Assembly (NCBI GenBank): GCA_003232015.1
Contig: QIKU01000279.1
Span: 1-16,937, forward strand
DNA length: 16,937 bases
Source of the DNA: Gammaproteobacteria bacterium
Lineage (GTDB): Bacteria > Pseudomonadota > Gammaproteobacteria > UBA6429
Reading direction: 5' to 3'
The notes under the pieces were generated by a model that was given only the letters and a program-made list of their open reading frames with translations, made no database searches and was not told the origin of the DNA. Positions within the stretch are counted from its first letter, which is position 1. Each line of letters starts with the position of its first letter. Positions 1 to 7,940 of the stretch are shown piece after piece. The position numbers and the translations under genes were made by a program.

Positions 1-448
1 CTGCATTGCCGGATACGCCCACGACCGATGCAATACTGATAATACGCCCCTTACGTGCCTTCATCATGCCGCGTAGCACTGCTTTACTCAGGCGATATAT
101 TGAGCTGAGGTTGGTATTTATGATCTCGTCCCACTCTGCGGCTTTCATTCGCATTAGCAGGTTGTCACGGGTAATACCGGCATTATTGACCAGAATAGAC
201 ACGGGCCCTTTGTCATCGACAATGCGTTTGATAACGGCTGAAATACTGTCTTCATCCGTCACATTCATCACCAGACCCTGGCCTTCAATACCATTATCGT
301 TCATATACTTAGTGATGTTTTCTGCACCTTTTTCTGAAGTTGCAGTACCGTAAACATAAGCACCTTTTGAGCCTAAATCCAGTGCAATGGCCTGGCCAAT
401 ACCACGGCTTGCACCCGAAACCAACGCAATTTCATTTTCAAGTTCCAT
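1..448 (-). CDS. fabG: 3-oxoacyl-ACP reductase FabG, 3' part missing at window edge
   Basis: FabG reduces 3-oxoacyl-ACP to 3-hydroxyacyl-ACP with NADPH in the type II fatty acid elongation cycle (cytosol). Only the first 149 of about 247 residues are in the window. I translated it from ATG at 446-448, with an AAAGG ribosome-binding stretch about 7 nt upstream. Visible features of the short-chain dehydrogenase fold are the nucleotide-binding SGASRGIG at residues 11-18, NNAG at 88-91, the LSS segment near 114-116, and the catalytic serine of the IASVVG motif at about residue 141. The catalytic Tyr and Lys lie beyond the left edge. It follows fabD by 36 nt and is last of the operon in view; acpP would be expected next. 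Identification is firm because nearly every residue fits FabG. Confidence 0.95.
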   Translation of the reverse strand, partial: MELENEIALVSGASRGIGQAIALDLGSKGAYVYGTATSEKGAENITKYMNDNGIEGQGLVMNVTDEDSISAVIKRIVDDKGPVSILVNNAGITRDNLLMRMKAAEWDEIINTNLSSIYRLSKAVLRGMMKARKGRIISIASVVGVSGNA

Positions 449-484
449 CGCTATACCTTTTTACTTTTAAGTTAATATTTCGGC

Positions 485-1414
485 TTATTCTGCAGACAAA
501 GCCTTGTCAAAACTCGCCGGGTCGAAAACGGCTGCTGCCGACATACTTTTATCTATGCGCTTGTTTAAACCAATAAGCACGCGTCCCGGCCCACATTCAA
601 TCAGTTGATCCACACCGTCTGCAGCCATTTTATGGATAGTGCCAACCCACCGTACCGGATTAAACAGTTGCCGCACCAGTGCATCGCGTATTTTACCCGC
701 ATCGGTTTCAACAGCCACATCCACATTATTAATCACTGGAATGGTTGCCGTGCTAAAAGTAACCGATTCTAATTTTTCAGCCAGCTGTTCGGCTGCTGGC
801 TTCATTAAATCACAGTGTGATGGTACGCTTACGGGCAATGGCAATGCACGTTTGGCCCCCATTTCTTTGGCCACCGTAACAATACGCTCAATCGCAGCCT
901 TACTGCCCGCGACCACAACCTGCCCCGGAGAATTATAATTAACCGCTTGCAACACATCACCTTCAGCGGCCTGTTTACAGGCTTCTACCACTTGTGCATC
1001 TTCTAAACCTAAAATGGCGGCCATGCCACCCTGTCCTTCCGGTACCGCTTGTTGCATAAACTGGCCACGCACTTCGACCAGTTTTATTGCATCACTAAAA
1101 TCTAAAACACCGCCGCACACCAATGCACTGTATTCACCTAAACTGTGACCAGCCAGTACAACCGGCATTGCGCCACCTTTAACCTGCCAGACTTTCCAGC
1201 ATGCAACACCTGCAGCCAATAAAGCCGGCTGAGTAATGTCCGTTGAATTTAATTTTTCCTGTGGGCCTTGTTGAGTGACATCCCACAAGTCATAACCTAA
1301 TACATCACTTGCTGTTTTAAATGTATCGAGCACAACCGGCTCGGCTTCTGCAAGCTCGTTAAGCATACCTATAGATTGAGAACCCTGACCAGGGAAGACA
1401 AATGCAAGAGACAT
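485..1414 (-). CDS. fabD: Malonyl-CoA:ACP transacylase FabD
   Basis: FabD moves the malonyl group from CoA to acyl carrier protein, supplying the extender unit for fatty acid elongation. The start is taken at ATG 1412-1414 because AAGGTG lies 6 nt upstream. A GTG three codons further upstream would leave no room for that site. The protein from this ATG is 309 residues, the same length as E. coli FabD. Visible motifs are the N-terminal FPGQGSQ, the nucleophile elbow GHSLGE with Ser91, Arg116 (VEVRG), and the catalytic His200 in VPSHCD. It sits between fabH (111 nt upstream) and fabG (36 nt downstream), in the standard fab order. The 111-nt gap before it is the longest inside the fab genes and holds an inverted repeat. 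Confidence 0.97.
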   Translation of the reverse strand: MSLAFVFPGQGSQSIGMLNELAEAEPVVLDTFKTASDVLGYDLWDVTQQGPQEKLNSTDITQPALLAAGVACWKVWQVKGGAMPVVLAGHSLGEYSALVCGGVLDFSDAIKLVEVRGQFMQQAVPEGQGGMAAILGLEDAQVVEACKQAAEGDVLQAVNYNSPGQVVVAGSKAAIERIVTVAKEMGAKRALPLPVSVPSHCDLMKPAAEQLAEKLESVTFSTATIPVINNVDVAVETDAGKIRDALVRQLFNPVRWVGTIHKMAADGVDQLIECGPGRVLIGLNKRIDKSMSAAAVFDPASFDKALSAE

Positions 1415-1442
1415 ATTACACACCTTAAAAATTTATTTTATA

Positions 1443-1472
1443 TTGTTATCCCGGTAACAGCTTCTATAACAA
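1443..1472. repeat. Inverted repeat in the fabH-fabD intergenic gap
   Basis: TTGTTAT at 1443-1449 and ATAACAA at 1466-1472 are perfect 7-bp arms. A second, nested pair (TGTTA and TAACA type) can compete with them. The element lies about 30 nt upstream of the fabD start. It has no adjacent T tract in the minus direction, so it is not a classical terminator. An operator, an mRNA processing hairpin or chance are all possible. Confidence 0.4.
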
Positions 1473-1525
1473 AATAAACTGCCGGTTGGGCTTACAAACG
1501 ATAATACAACTATCATATCGCTACA

Positions 1526-2497
1526 TTATAACTTTAATAAAGCCGAACCCCAGGTAAATCCGCCACCAAATGCTTCGAGCAATAACGTTTGCCCAGGTTT
1601 AATGCGACCATCACGCACTGCGGTATCCAGTGCCAGCGGTATAGAAGCGGCCGAAGTATTGCCATGTTCATCAACCGTTACAACCACATGCTCCATTGAT
1701 AAATCTAATTTTTTTGCAGCCGCTTTTATAATTCGTATATTTGCCTGATGCGGTACTAACCAGTCAATATCTGATTTTTGCATATTGTTTGCAGACAAGG
1801 TTTCATCTGCAATTCTACCTAAAGTGTTCACTGCAACTTTAAAAACTTCATTACCTTTCATTGTCATAAAGGCTTTACCTTCTTTAAGTACTTCAGGGTG
1901 TTCTGAAATACCGGCAGGTACAGTTAATAATTCTTTATACTTACCATCAGCATGAATATGGGTGGATAAAATACCCGGTTCAGTCGATGCTCTTAAAATA
2001 ACTGCACCCGCACCATCGCCAAATAACACACAAGTACCACGGTCAGTCCAGTCAACAATATTCGATAAGGTTTCAGCGCCAATAACTAAAGCACATTGAT
2101 ACTGACCACCTTTAATAAACGCATCAGCAACACTCAATGCATAAACAAAGCCCGTACAAACAGCTTGCACGTCAAAAGCCGGGCAACCATGAATGTCTAA
2201 ACGCTCCTGTAATATGCAAGCCGTGCTGGGAAAAATTCTATCAGGCGTTGTGGTAGCAACAATAATTAAATCAATATCATCTTTAGTTACCTTAGCCGCA
2301 AGCATTGCGGCAAGGGAAGCTTTTTCAGCCAGGTCAGCTGTTGTTTCACCTTTAGCAATATGGCGTTTTTTAATCCCGGTGCGTTCTCTGATCCATTCAT
2401 CGGAAGTATCCACTAATTTTTCAAGATCCGCATTGGTAACAATATTTTCAGGTAAATAACTACCCGTACCTGTAATTTTCGAATATATTGTTGCCAT
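1526..2497 (-). CDS. fabH: 3-oxoacyl-ACP synthase III FabH
   Basis: FabH starts fatty acid synthesis by condensing acetyl-CoA with malonyl-ACP. The 323-residue product has the usual length (E. coli 317). The Cys-His-Asn triad is complete: Cys114 in AVCTGF, His250 in PHQANIRI and Asn280 in EHGNTSAAS. The C-terminal [11 protein letters not shown] signature is present. The start is ATG 2495-2497, whose A is shared with the TAA stop of plsX (TAATG), so the two genes are very likely translationally coupled. AGG lies just upstream inside the plsX end. From memory, Pseudomonas aeruginosa lacks fabH in this operon and uses another initiating enzyme, so its presence here makes the cluster closer to the enteric type. 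Confidence 0.97.
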   Translation of the reverse strand: MATIYSKITGTGSYLPENIVTNADLEKLVDTSDEWIRERTGIKKRHIAKGETTADLAEKASLAAMLAAKVTKDDIDLIIVATTTPDRIFPSTACILQERLDIHGCPAFDVQAVCTGFVYALSVADAFIKGGQYQCALVIGAETLSNIVDWTDRGTCVLFGDGAGAVILRASTEPGILSTHIHADGKYKELLTVPAGISEHPEVLKEGKAFMTMKGNEVFKVAVNTLGRIADETLSANNMQKSDIDWLVPHQANIRIIKAAAKKLDLSMEHVVVTVDEHGNTSAASIPLALDTAVRDGRIKPGQTLLLEAFGGGFTWGSALLKL

Positions 2498-3540
2498 TAA
2501 CCTGTTTGCCTTTCAACTAAATGCATCTCGAGTATATCGGTAATTCGCAAAGGAACATTTTGTTTAACTTCCTGAATAGCCACTTCAACAGCACGAGCAA
2601 ATGAATAAGCGTCGGCACCACCGTGGCTCTTAATCACAATACCTTGCAGGCCAAGAAAGCTGGCACCATTGTATTCACGTGGGTCAATATTTTTACGAAA
2701 GGACTTTAAAATAGGCATAACTAACAAACCCATTATTTTCGTTAACAGATTTCGTTTGAAAGATTGCTTCATATAATGAGAAAACAACTTGGCAACACCT
2801 TCACTGGCTTTAAGCATAATATTGCCAACAAAGCCGTCGCAAACAACAACATCGGCATCACCCATGTAAATACCATCGCCTTCGACATAACCAGTAAAGT
2901 TCAAATCACTCTTATCCAGAATCTTTGCAGCTTCTTTAACTGTTTCGTTACCTTTAATATCTTCTTCACCAATATTTAGCAACGCCACTGTTGGATTTTT
3001 TTTGTTATCCAGCGCACTGACTAATGCCGAGCCCATCACCGCAAATTCATAAAGGCCTTTTGGTGATGTTTCAACATTCGCGCCCAAATCCAGTACATGC
3101 GTATGCCCTTTTACTGTTGGCAAAGCAGCACAAATGGCGGGGCGATCAATACCAGCTAACATTTTAAGAACAAAACGCGCGGTTGCCATTAAGGCACCCG
3201 TATTACCGGCACTTACGCAGGCATCAGCATCACCCTGTTTGACAAGATTAATCGCAACCCGCATGGAGGAATCTTTTTTACCACGCAAAGCCATTGCAGG
3301 TGCTTCATTGGAGCCCACTGTTTGCGTTGTATGCTGTATGGATATGCGTGCCTGATTTTTTCTGGATGAATGCGTTTGGTATTCAACCATCTTGTCATTA
3401 AGTATCGTTTCATCGCCCGTTATAATTAAATTAACGTTAGGGTAATGTTTTAATATATCAAATGCGGCAGGCACGACACTGTCGGGGCCAAAATCCCCCC
3501 CCATACCATCAAGCGAAATTGTTATCGTTTTATTATTCAT
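2497..3540 (-). CDS. plsX: Phosphate acyltransferase PlsX
   Basis: PlsX converts acyl-ACP to acyl phosphate, the acyl donor for PlsY in phospholipid synthesis; it is a peripheral membrane enzyme. The 347-residue length is normal. The N-terminal [12 protein letters not shown], the SAGNTGALM segment, the [17 protein letters not shown] segment and the C-terminal [12 protein letters not shown] stretch are all typical of the family. The ATG at 3540 has only a weak GAAAG-like site upstream. The nearest upstream ATG (3553) is out of frame and soon stops. The gene is 140 nt downstream of rpmF, a gap that contains a strong hairpin and a tandem repeat, and it overlaps fabH by one base. Identification is firm. 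Confidence 0.96.
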   Translation of the reverse strand: MNNKTITISLDGMGGDFGPDSVVPAAFDILKHYPNVNLIITGDETILNDKMVEYQTHSSRKNQARISIQHTTQTVGSNEAPAMALRGKKDSSMRVAINLVKQGDADACVSAGNTGALMATARFVLKMLAGIDRPAICAALPTVKGHTHVLDLGANVETSPKGLYEFAVMGSALVSALDNKKNPTVALLNIGEEDIKGNETVKEAAKILDKSDLNFTGYVEGDGIYMGDADVVVCDGFVGNIMLKASEGVAKLFSHYMKQSFKRNLLTKIMGLLVMPILKSFRKNIDPREYNGASFLGLQGIVIKSHGGADAYSFARAVEVAIQEVKQNVPLRITDILEMHLVERQTG

Positions 3541-3576
3541 TGATGACTTTCATAAAATTTAACGGCGCTACTAACA

Positions 3577-3604
3577 ATAACGGGACAGTAACCTGTCCCG
3601 TTAT
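3577..3604. repeat. Perfect 12-bp hairpin between rpmF and plsX
   Basis: The arms ATAACGGGACAG (3577-3588) and CTGTCCCGTTAT (3593-3604) are perfectly complementary around a 4-nt loop. Neither side is followed by a T tract, so it is not a typical Rho-independent terminator. It lies about 35 nt upstream of plsX and downstream of rpmF, where it could protect the 3' end of an rpmF mRNA, be an RNase III or RNase E processing point, or partly attenuate transcription into the fab genes. The structure is seen directly; the role is inferred. Confidence 0.7.
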
Positions 3605-3639
3605 GTAAGCGACACATTGTATTGAAATAACAAATCAAT

Positions 3640-3671
3640 CCACTGTGTTTAAATACCACTGTATTTAAATA
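3640..3671. repeat. Tandem 16-bp direct repeat after rpmF
   Basis: Two adjacent 16-bp units of CCACTGTRTTTAAATA occupy 3640-3655 and 3656-3671 and differ at one base (G or A). They lie between the rpmF stop codon (3681) and the 12-bp hairpin. Each unit contains TTTAAA. They could be tandem binding sites or the product of a recent duplication. Confidence 0.75.
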
Positions 3672-3680
3672 AAAGAAACG

Positions 3681-3857
3681 CTAGCTATTTGTATCGACAA
3701 CTTTGCGACCACGATAATAACCATCGGGGCTTATATGGTGACGCAAATGTGTTTCTCCAGTTGTAGGCTCAATAGATAATGCATTTTCTGTTAATGCATC
3801 ATGTGAACGACGCATGCCACGACGTGAAGTACTTTTTTTGCTCTTTTGAACAGCCAT
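3681..3857 (-). CDS. rpmF: 50S ribosomal protein L32
   Basis: L32 is a small protein of the large ribosomal subunit. The 58-residue product begins [20 protein letters not shown], which is the typical basic N-terminus, and continues with the [16 protein letters not shown] block that marks L32. It has no cysteine, so it is the zinc-free form, as in E. coli. AGAGGA lies about 10 nt before the ATG. The gene follows yceD by 18 nt in the standard yceD-rpmF pair and stops with TAG, after which a tandem repeat and a hairpin separate it from plsX. Identification is certain by sequence and context. Confidence 0.97.
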   Translation of the reverse strand: MAVQKSKKSTSRRGMRRSHDALTENALSIEPTTGETHLRHHISPDGYYRGRKVVDTNS

Positions 3858-3875
3858 TACAATGTTCCTCTTAAC

Positions 3876-4451
3876 TTACTCTTTTGAATCGGGTTTAATA
3901 TCTGCCAGTACAGCGAAAGGATTTTTCCTTTTCGCCGTTGCCTGACTTGTGTTATCTTGCACTTTAACTTGCTCAGCCGAACGGTTAACTTTAACCGCCG
4001 GTTTACACACAGACTCATCGTGCATAGGCACCTGAGGAAGCGCAAGAAGAATTTCATCTTCTATCATGTCATTCAACATCAGCGGTGTTGACTCAATAAG
4101 AAAGGGTTCGTAACCAACCACGAGCTCATCTATCTGGTGTTCATGTTCAACAAAAGCTAAAGCAACCTTTGTATTAAGCGACCACTTCATTGGCTGCAAA
4201 CAACGCTGACAACAAAGTGATAACTCCGCAACCAGACTACCGGTTACACAGTGCACTTTGCTGGTATCCACATCAAAATCAAACTGCACTTTAACCGCCC
4301 CTTCACTGGCAGTAAGCAGTTCGCTTAAGCGTTCAAAACGCGAAATTTCAATCTCGCCATAAAGCTGTTGCCTTGCGACAGCTAGCCGAATGGGGTCTAT
4401 TTGAACCGGTAAACGCGAGTTAATCGCAGACGAATTTTGGTGCTTCGACAT
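3876..4451 (-). CDS. yceD: YceD / DUF177 family protein, 23S rRNA accumulation protein
   Basis: YceD proteins almost always precede rpmF and are linked to 23S rRNA or large-subunit production; the molecular role is poorly known. The 191-residue protein from ATG 4449-4451 carries the family cysteine motif, here Cys80, Cys81 and Cys84 in LCCQRCLQ, a possible metal site. The C-terminal half is acidic (DMIEDEILLALPQVPMH), then a Lys/Arg-rich end (TAKRKNPFAVL), both typical. A TTG in frame nine bases upstream (4458-4460) is rejected as start because it lies between the -10 box and the predicted transcription start. There is no Shine-Dalgarno site. A promoter with a perfect -35 lies so close that the mRNA may have a leader of only about three bases. 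Confidence 0.92.
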   Translation of the reverse strand: MSKHQNSSAINSRLPVQIDPIRLAVARQQLYGEIEISRFERLSELLTASEGAVKVQFDFDVDTSKVHCVTGSLVAELSLCCQRCLQPMKWSLNTKVALAFVEHEHQIDELVVGYEPFLIESTPLMLNDMIEDEILLALPQVPMHDESVCKPAVKVNRSAEQVKVQDNTSQATAKRKNPFAVLADIKPDSKE

Positions 4452-4460
4452 AGGGCGCAA

Positions 4461-4489
4461 ATTTTAACGGTCTGGCTAACTTCTGTCAA
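4461..4489 (-). promoter_or_regulatory. Sigma-70 promoter of yceD-rpmF-plsX-fab operon
   Basis: On the minus strand TTGACA (4484-4489, 6 of 6) and TAAAAT (4461-4466, 5 of 6) are 17 bp apart. The expected transcription start is about 4454, only some three bases before the yceD ATG at 4451. This is among the best promoter matches in the window and explains the missing ribosome-binding site of yceD. Confidence 0.8.
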
Positions 4490-4517
4490 AGTAAATCATT
4501 GATTTTTGATGAATAAA

Positions 4518-4553
4518 TCAAAAAAAATAACCATAACGGTAAAATGGTTATTT
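4518..4553 (-). terminator. AT-rich hairpin followed by a T8 run, facing yceD
   Basis: AAATAACCAT (4525-4534) and ATGGTTATTT (4544-4553) form a perfect 10-bp stem with a 9-nt loop. Read on the minus strand, the arm runs into eight T residues. This has the shape of an intrinsic terminator for antisense transcription coming out of pycA toward yceD, although the stem has only three GC pairs. It could instead be an operator between the two divergent promoters. Confidence 0.4.
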
Positions 4554-4622
4554 ACGATTACCCCAGGCCATTAAAATCAATATTTTAACACTTTTTTGTT
4601 TCAATCTACACGGCCAAAATAC

Positions 4623-4628
4623 TACAAT
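4623..4628 (+). promoter_or_regulatory. Possible -10 box of pycA
   Basis: TACAAT (5 of 6) lies so that transcription would begin at about 4635, the A of the pycA ATG. No good -35 is visible: TTTCAA 18 bp upstream matches only 3 of 6. If real, the transcript would be leaderless, which fits the absence of a Shine-Dalgarno site before pycA. An activator may replace the -35. Confidence 0.35.
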
Positions 4629-4634
4629 GCCAGC

Positions 4635-6053
4635 ATGATAAAAAAAGTGCTGATTGCCAATCGGGGTGAAATTGCGGTGCGTATTGTGCGTGCCTGTGCA
4701 GAAATGGGGATTAAATCCGTTGCTGTCTATGCCGAAGCAGACCGCTATGCCCTGCATGTCCGTAAAGCAGATGAAGCCTATAGTTTAGGCCCAGACACCG
4801 TCACTGGCTACCTGAACGCCCACCGTTTAGTCAATTTAGCCATTGAAACCGGCTGTAACGCGCTGCACCCCGGCTATGGATTTTTATCAGAAAACCCCGA
4901 ACTAGCGGAAATATGCGAGCGCCGTAATATTCAGTTTATTGGCCCGACCAGCGAGGTTGTTCGCAATATGGGCGACAAAACCCATGCGCGGAAAACCATG
5001 GTGGCTGCGGGTGTACCTGTTACCCCCGGTAGCCACGGCAATGTGAACGACATTGACGAAGCGATACAAATTTCAGCCGAAATTGGCTATCCGGTAATGC
5101 TCAAAGCCACCAATGGCGGCGGTGGACGTGGTATTCGCCAGTGCCACAACGAAGAAGAATTACGCCAGAATTACCCGCGTGTTATCTCTGAGGCAGAAAA
5201 AGCCTTTGGCAGCGGCGATGTATTTATCGAAAAATTTATCGCCGACCCCCGCCATATCGAAGTGCAGATCCTCGCTGATAAACACGGCCATGTTATCCAC
5301 CTCTACGAGCGCGACTGCTCCATTCAACGCCGCCACCAGAAACTCATCGAAATTGCGCCTTCACCACAACTGAATTCTGAACAACGTGAATATATCGGTG
5401 AACTTGCCGTTAAAGCCGCCACGGCCTGTGGCTATACCAACGCCGGCACAGTTGAATTCCTGATGGATGAAAATGACAATTTTTACTTTATGGAAATGAA
5501 TACCCGCTTACAGGTTGAGCACACTATTACCGAAGAAATTACCGGCATTGATATTGTGCAGGAACAAATTCGTATCGCCAGTGGCCTTACCCTGCGTTAT
5601 CAGCAACAGGATATTTCCATACGCGGCTATGCCATGGAGTTCAGGATTAATGCCGAAGATCCTAAAAATGACTTTTTACCCAGTTTTGGCAAAATCACCC
5701 GCTACTTTGCCGCCGGTGGCCCCGGCGTGCGCACCGATGGTGCCATTTATACCGGTTACGAAATTCCTCCCTATTATGATTCCATGTGTGCCAAACTCAT
5801 CGTCTGGTCACGCGACTGGGACAGCCTGACTGATCGCGGTATTCGCGCCCTACGGGATATGGGTGTTTATGGCATTAAAACAAGCATCCCCTATCATCTT
5901 GAAATTTTAAAGTCAGCCAGTTTTCAAACCGGGCGTTTTAATACCGGTTTTGTTGAACAACATCCGGAACTTTTAAATTACTCGTTAAAACGCTCCAATA
6001 AAGCCGTTGCCTCCGCCGTTGCAGTCGCCATCGCAGCCAGCATGGGGCTCTGA
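4635..6053 (+). CDS. pycA: Pyruvate carboxylase subunit A (biotin carboxylase)
   Basis: This subunit uses ATP and bicarbonate to carboxylate the biotin carried by PycB. The 472-residue protein has the three biotin carboxylase parts: N-terminal VLIANRGEIAVR (5-16), an ATP-grasp region with Lys157 and the loop NGGGGRG (160-166), catalytic Lys236 in QRRHQK, Glu274, Glu287, and MEMNTRLQVEH with Arg291 and Glu295, then Arg337 in FRINAEDP. The short C-terminal Ala/Val-rich helix after residue 450 and the HTITEEITG variant fit the Pseudomonas-type pyruvate carboxylase rather than AccC. I chose ATG 4635 since the only upstream in-frame start (TTG 4596) has no conserved residues after it. No Shine-Dalgarno site precedes the ATG. 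pycB follows 39 nt later. A role as AccC for acetyl-CoA carboxylase is less likely but not excluded. Confidence 0.92.
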   Translation: MIKKVLIANRGEIAVRIVRACAEMGIKSVAVYAEADRYALHVRKADEAYSLGPDTVTGYLNAHRLVNLAIETGCNALHPGYGFLSENPELAEICERRNIQFIGPTSEVVRNMGDKTHARKTMVAAGVPVTPGSHGNVNDIDEAIQISAEIGYPVMLKATNGGGGRGIRQCHNEEELRQNYPRVISEAEKAFGSGDVFIEKFIADPRHIEVQILADKHGHVIHLYERDCSIQRRHQKLIEIAPSPQLNSEQREYIGELAVKAATACGYTNAGTVEFLMDENDNFYFMEMNTRLQVEHTITEEITGIDIVQEQIRIASGLTLRYQQQDISIRGYAMEFRINAEDPKNDFLPSFGKITRYFAAGGPGVRTDGAIYTGYEIPPYYDSMCAKLIVWSRDWDSLTDRGIRALRDMGVYGIKTSIPYHLEILKSASFQTGRFNTGFVEQHPELLNYSLKRSNKAVASAVAVAIAASMGL

Positions 6054-6092
6054 ATGAAGCTGGCTTATAAAAAATGAAGGAAATAGAATGGT

Positions 6093-7904
6093 ATGCCTAA
6101 AATTTTAATTACCGACACAATATTACGTGACGCGCATCAATCCCTTATTGCAACACGGATGCGTACCGAAGACATGCTACCTGTTTGCGAGCGTCTCGAT
6201 AAAATAGGCTACTGGTCACTGGAAGTCTGGGGTGGTGCCACCTTTGATGCCTGTGTGCGCTTTTTAAAAGAAGATCCCTGGGAACGTTTAAAACAACTTA
6301 AGGCTGCCCTGCCCAATACCCCCCTGCAAATGCTACTGCGTGGACAGAATCTGCTGGGTTACCGGCATTATTCCGATGATGTCGTGCGTGCCTTTGTCGC
6401 ACGTGCCGCCGACAATGGCATGGATGTATTCCGGATTTTTGATGCACTTAACGACATACGTAACCTGCGGGTTTCCATTGAAGCTGTCAAAAAAGCAAAC
6501 AAACATGCACAAGGGACAATTTGCTATACCACCAGCCCGGTGCACACAGAAAAACAATTTGTCAGTATGGCAAAAGAATTACAGGCGATGGACTGCGACA
6601 GTATTGTTATAAAAGACATGGCGGGCTTACTCACACCGGAAGCCACCGCAAACCTGGTCTCGGCCTTAGTCGCAGCAGTCGACATTCCAGTTCACTTACA
6701 TTCCCATGCAACGTCTGGGCTTGCCAGTATGTGCCAATACAAAGCTGTTGAAAATGGTATTACCGGTATTGATACGGCAATATCGTCCTTCTCAGGCGGT
6801 ACTTCCCACCCACCAACCGAAAGCATGGTCGCGGCTCTTCGTAATACAAAATACGACACCGAGCTCGACCTGACTCAATTACAGGATATCGGTTTTTACT
6901 TTTACGAAATACGAAAAAAATATCACCAGTTTGAAAGTGAATTTACCGGGCTGGACACACGCGTGCAGGTGAACCAGGTGCCCGGCGGTATGATTTCAAA
7001 TTTATCCAACCAGTTAAAAGAGCAAAATGCACTCAACCGCATGAATGAAGTATTAAAGGAAATACCTGTTGTACGAAAGGAGCTCGGCTACCCGCCGCTG
7101 GTCACTCCAACATCACAAATAGTGGGTACCCAGGCCGTTATGAATGTCATTGCGGGTGAGCGTTATAAAACCATTACCAATGAAGTTAAACTTTACCTGC
7201 AAGGTAAATACGGTAAGGCACCTGGCCCGGTTAGCATCCAGGTACAACATATGGCCATTGGTAATGAAGATGTGATTGACTGCCGGCCGGCCGACCTGTT
7301 ACCCAATGAACTCGACCGCTTGCGTGAAGAAATTGGCGACAAGGCAAAATCAGAAGAAGATGTTTTAACCTATGCGATGTTCCCGGATATCGGTAAGGAA
7401 TTTTTAATTCAGCGAAATGCCGATGGGCTTGTTCCTGAACCACTGGAACCGATTAACTCGGATAACGGCGGTACTCCGGCGGCAACCGAATTTAATGTCA
7501 CCTTGCATGGTGAAACTTATCATATTAAGCTCAATGGCACCGGTTATAAAACCCAGCAACAACGTCCCTACTACATCAGCGTTGATGGCGTGCCTGAAGA
7601 AATTTTATTGCAACCACTCAATGAAATTAACCTCAACGGCGATGCAGCCGGTACTGTCCAGTCAGACAGACAACGGCCTCGCGCAACCCGACCCGGCCAT
7701 GTCACCACTTCGATGCCAGCGTCTATTATCGATGTTATCGTGAACCTGAATGATAAAGTTAAAGCCGGTGACCCGGTATTAATTACCGAGGCAATGAAAA
7801 TGGAAACTGAAATACAGGCGCCTATTTCTGGTACAATTACCGCTATTCATGTTGCAAAAGGTGATACCGTAACACCGGATGAAGCATTAATTGAAATCGA
7901 ATAA
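6093..7904 (+). CDS. pycB: Pyruvate carboxylase subunit B (carboxyltransferase plus biotin carrier)
   Basis: PycB transfers the carboxyl group from its biotin to pyruvate, giving oxaloacetate. The 603-residue protein starts with the carboxyltransferase barrel: LRDAHQS (11-17) with metal-binding Asp13, Lys174 in IKDMAG (the carbamylated lysine of the family), and His203/His205 in HLHSH. A PYC/OadA conserved domain follows, then a biotinyl domain with AMKM, Lys569, 34 residues from the C-terminus. The same architecture occurs in the alpha subunit of the sodium-pumping oxaloacetate decarboxylase (OadA). No OadB or OadG is in the window and the partner here is a biotin carboxylase, so carboxylation of pyruvate is the better reading. 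AAGGAA lies 10 nt before ATG 6093. maf follows by 36 nt. Confidence 0.92.
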   Translation: MPKILITDTILRDAHQSLIATRMRTEDMLPVCERLDKIGYWSLEVWGGATFDACVRFLKEDPWERLKQLKAALPNTPLQMLLRGQNLLGYRHYSDDVVRAFVARAADNGMDVFRIFDALNDIRNLRVSIEAVKKANKHAQGTICYTTSPVHTEKQFVSMAKELQAMDCDSIVIKDMAGLLTPEATANLVSALVAAVDIPVHLHSHATSGLASMCQYKAVENGITGIDTAISSFSGGTSHPPTESMVAALRNTKYDTELDLTQLQDIGFYFYEIRKKYHQFESEFTGLDTRVQVNQVPGGMISNLSNQLKEQNALNRMNEVLKEIPVVRKELGYPPLVTPTSQIVGTQAVMNVIAGERYKTITNEVKLYLQGKYGKAPGPVSIQVQHMAIGNEDVIDCRPADLLPNELDRLREEIGDKAKSEEDVLTYAMFPDIGKEFLIQRNADGLVPEPLEPINSDNGGTPAATEFNVTLHGETYHIKLNGTGYKTQQQRPYYISVDGVPEEILLQPLNEINLNGDAAGTVQSDRQRPRATRPGHVTTSMPASIIDVIVNLNDKVKAGDPVLITEAMKMETEIQAPISGTITAIHVAKGDTVTPDEALIEIE

Positions 7905-7940
7905 AATCATAAAACTTAAACAGATAAAGACTTAACATTT

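Noticed and set aside
6..353. Plus-strand 115-codon frame at the left edge
   Set aside because: It lies wholly antisense to fabG, whose residues match the family throughout.
1424..1525. Internal promoter for fabD-fabG
   Set aside because: A TATAAA-like box is present but no -35 is found at 16-18 bp; I cannot support it.
4458..4460. TTG start for yceD
   Set aside because: It lies directly after the -10 box, upstream of the predicted transcription start, so it would not be in the mRNA.
6093..7904. PycB as alpha subunit of the sodium-pumping oxaloacetate decarboxylase
   Set aside because: The domain layout is shared, but no OadB or OadG gene is present and a biotin carboxylase gene is directly upstream, which fits pyruvate carboxylase.
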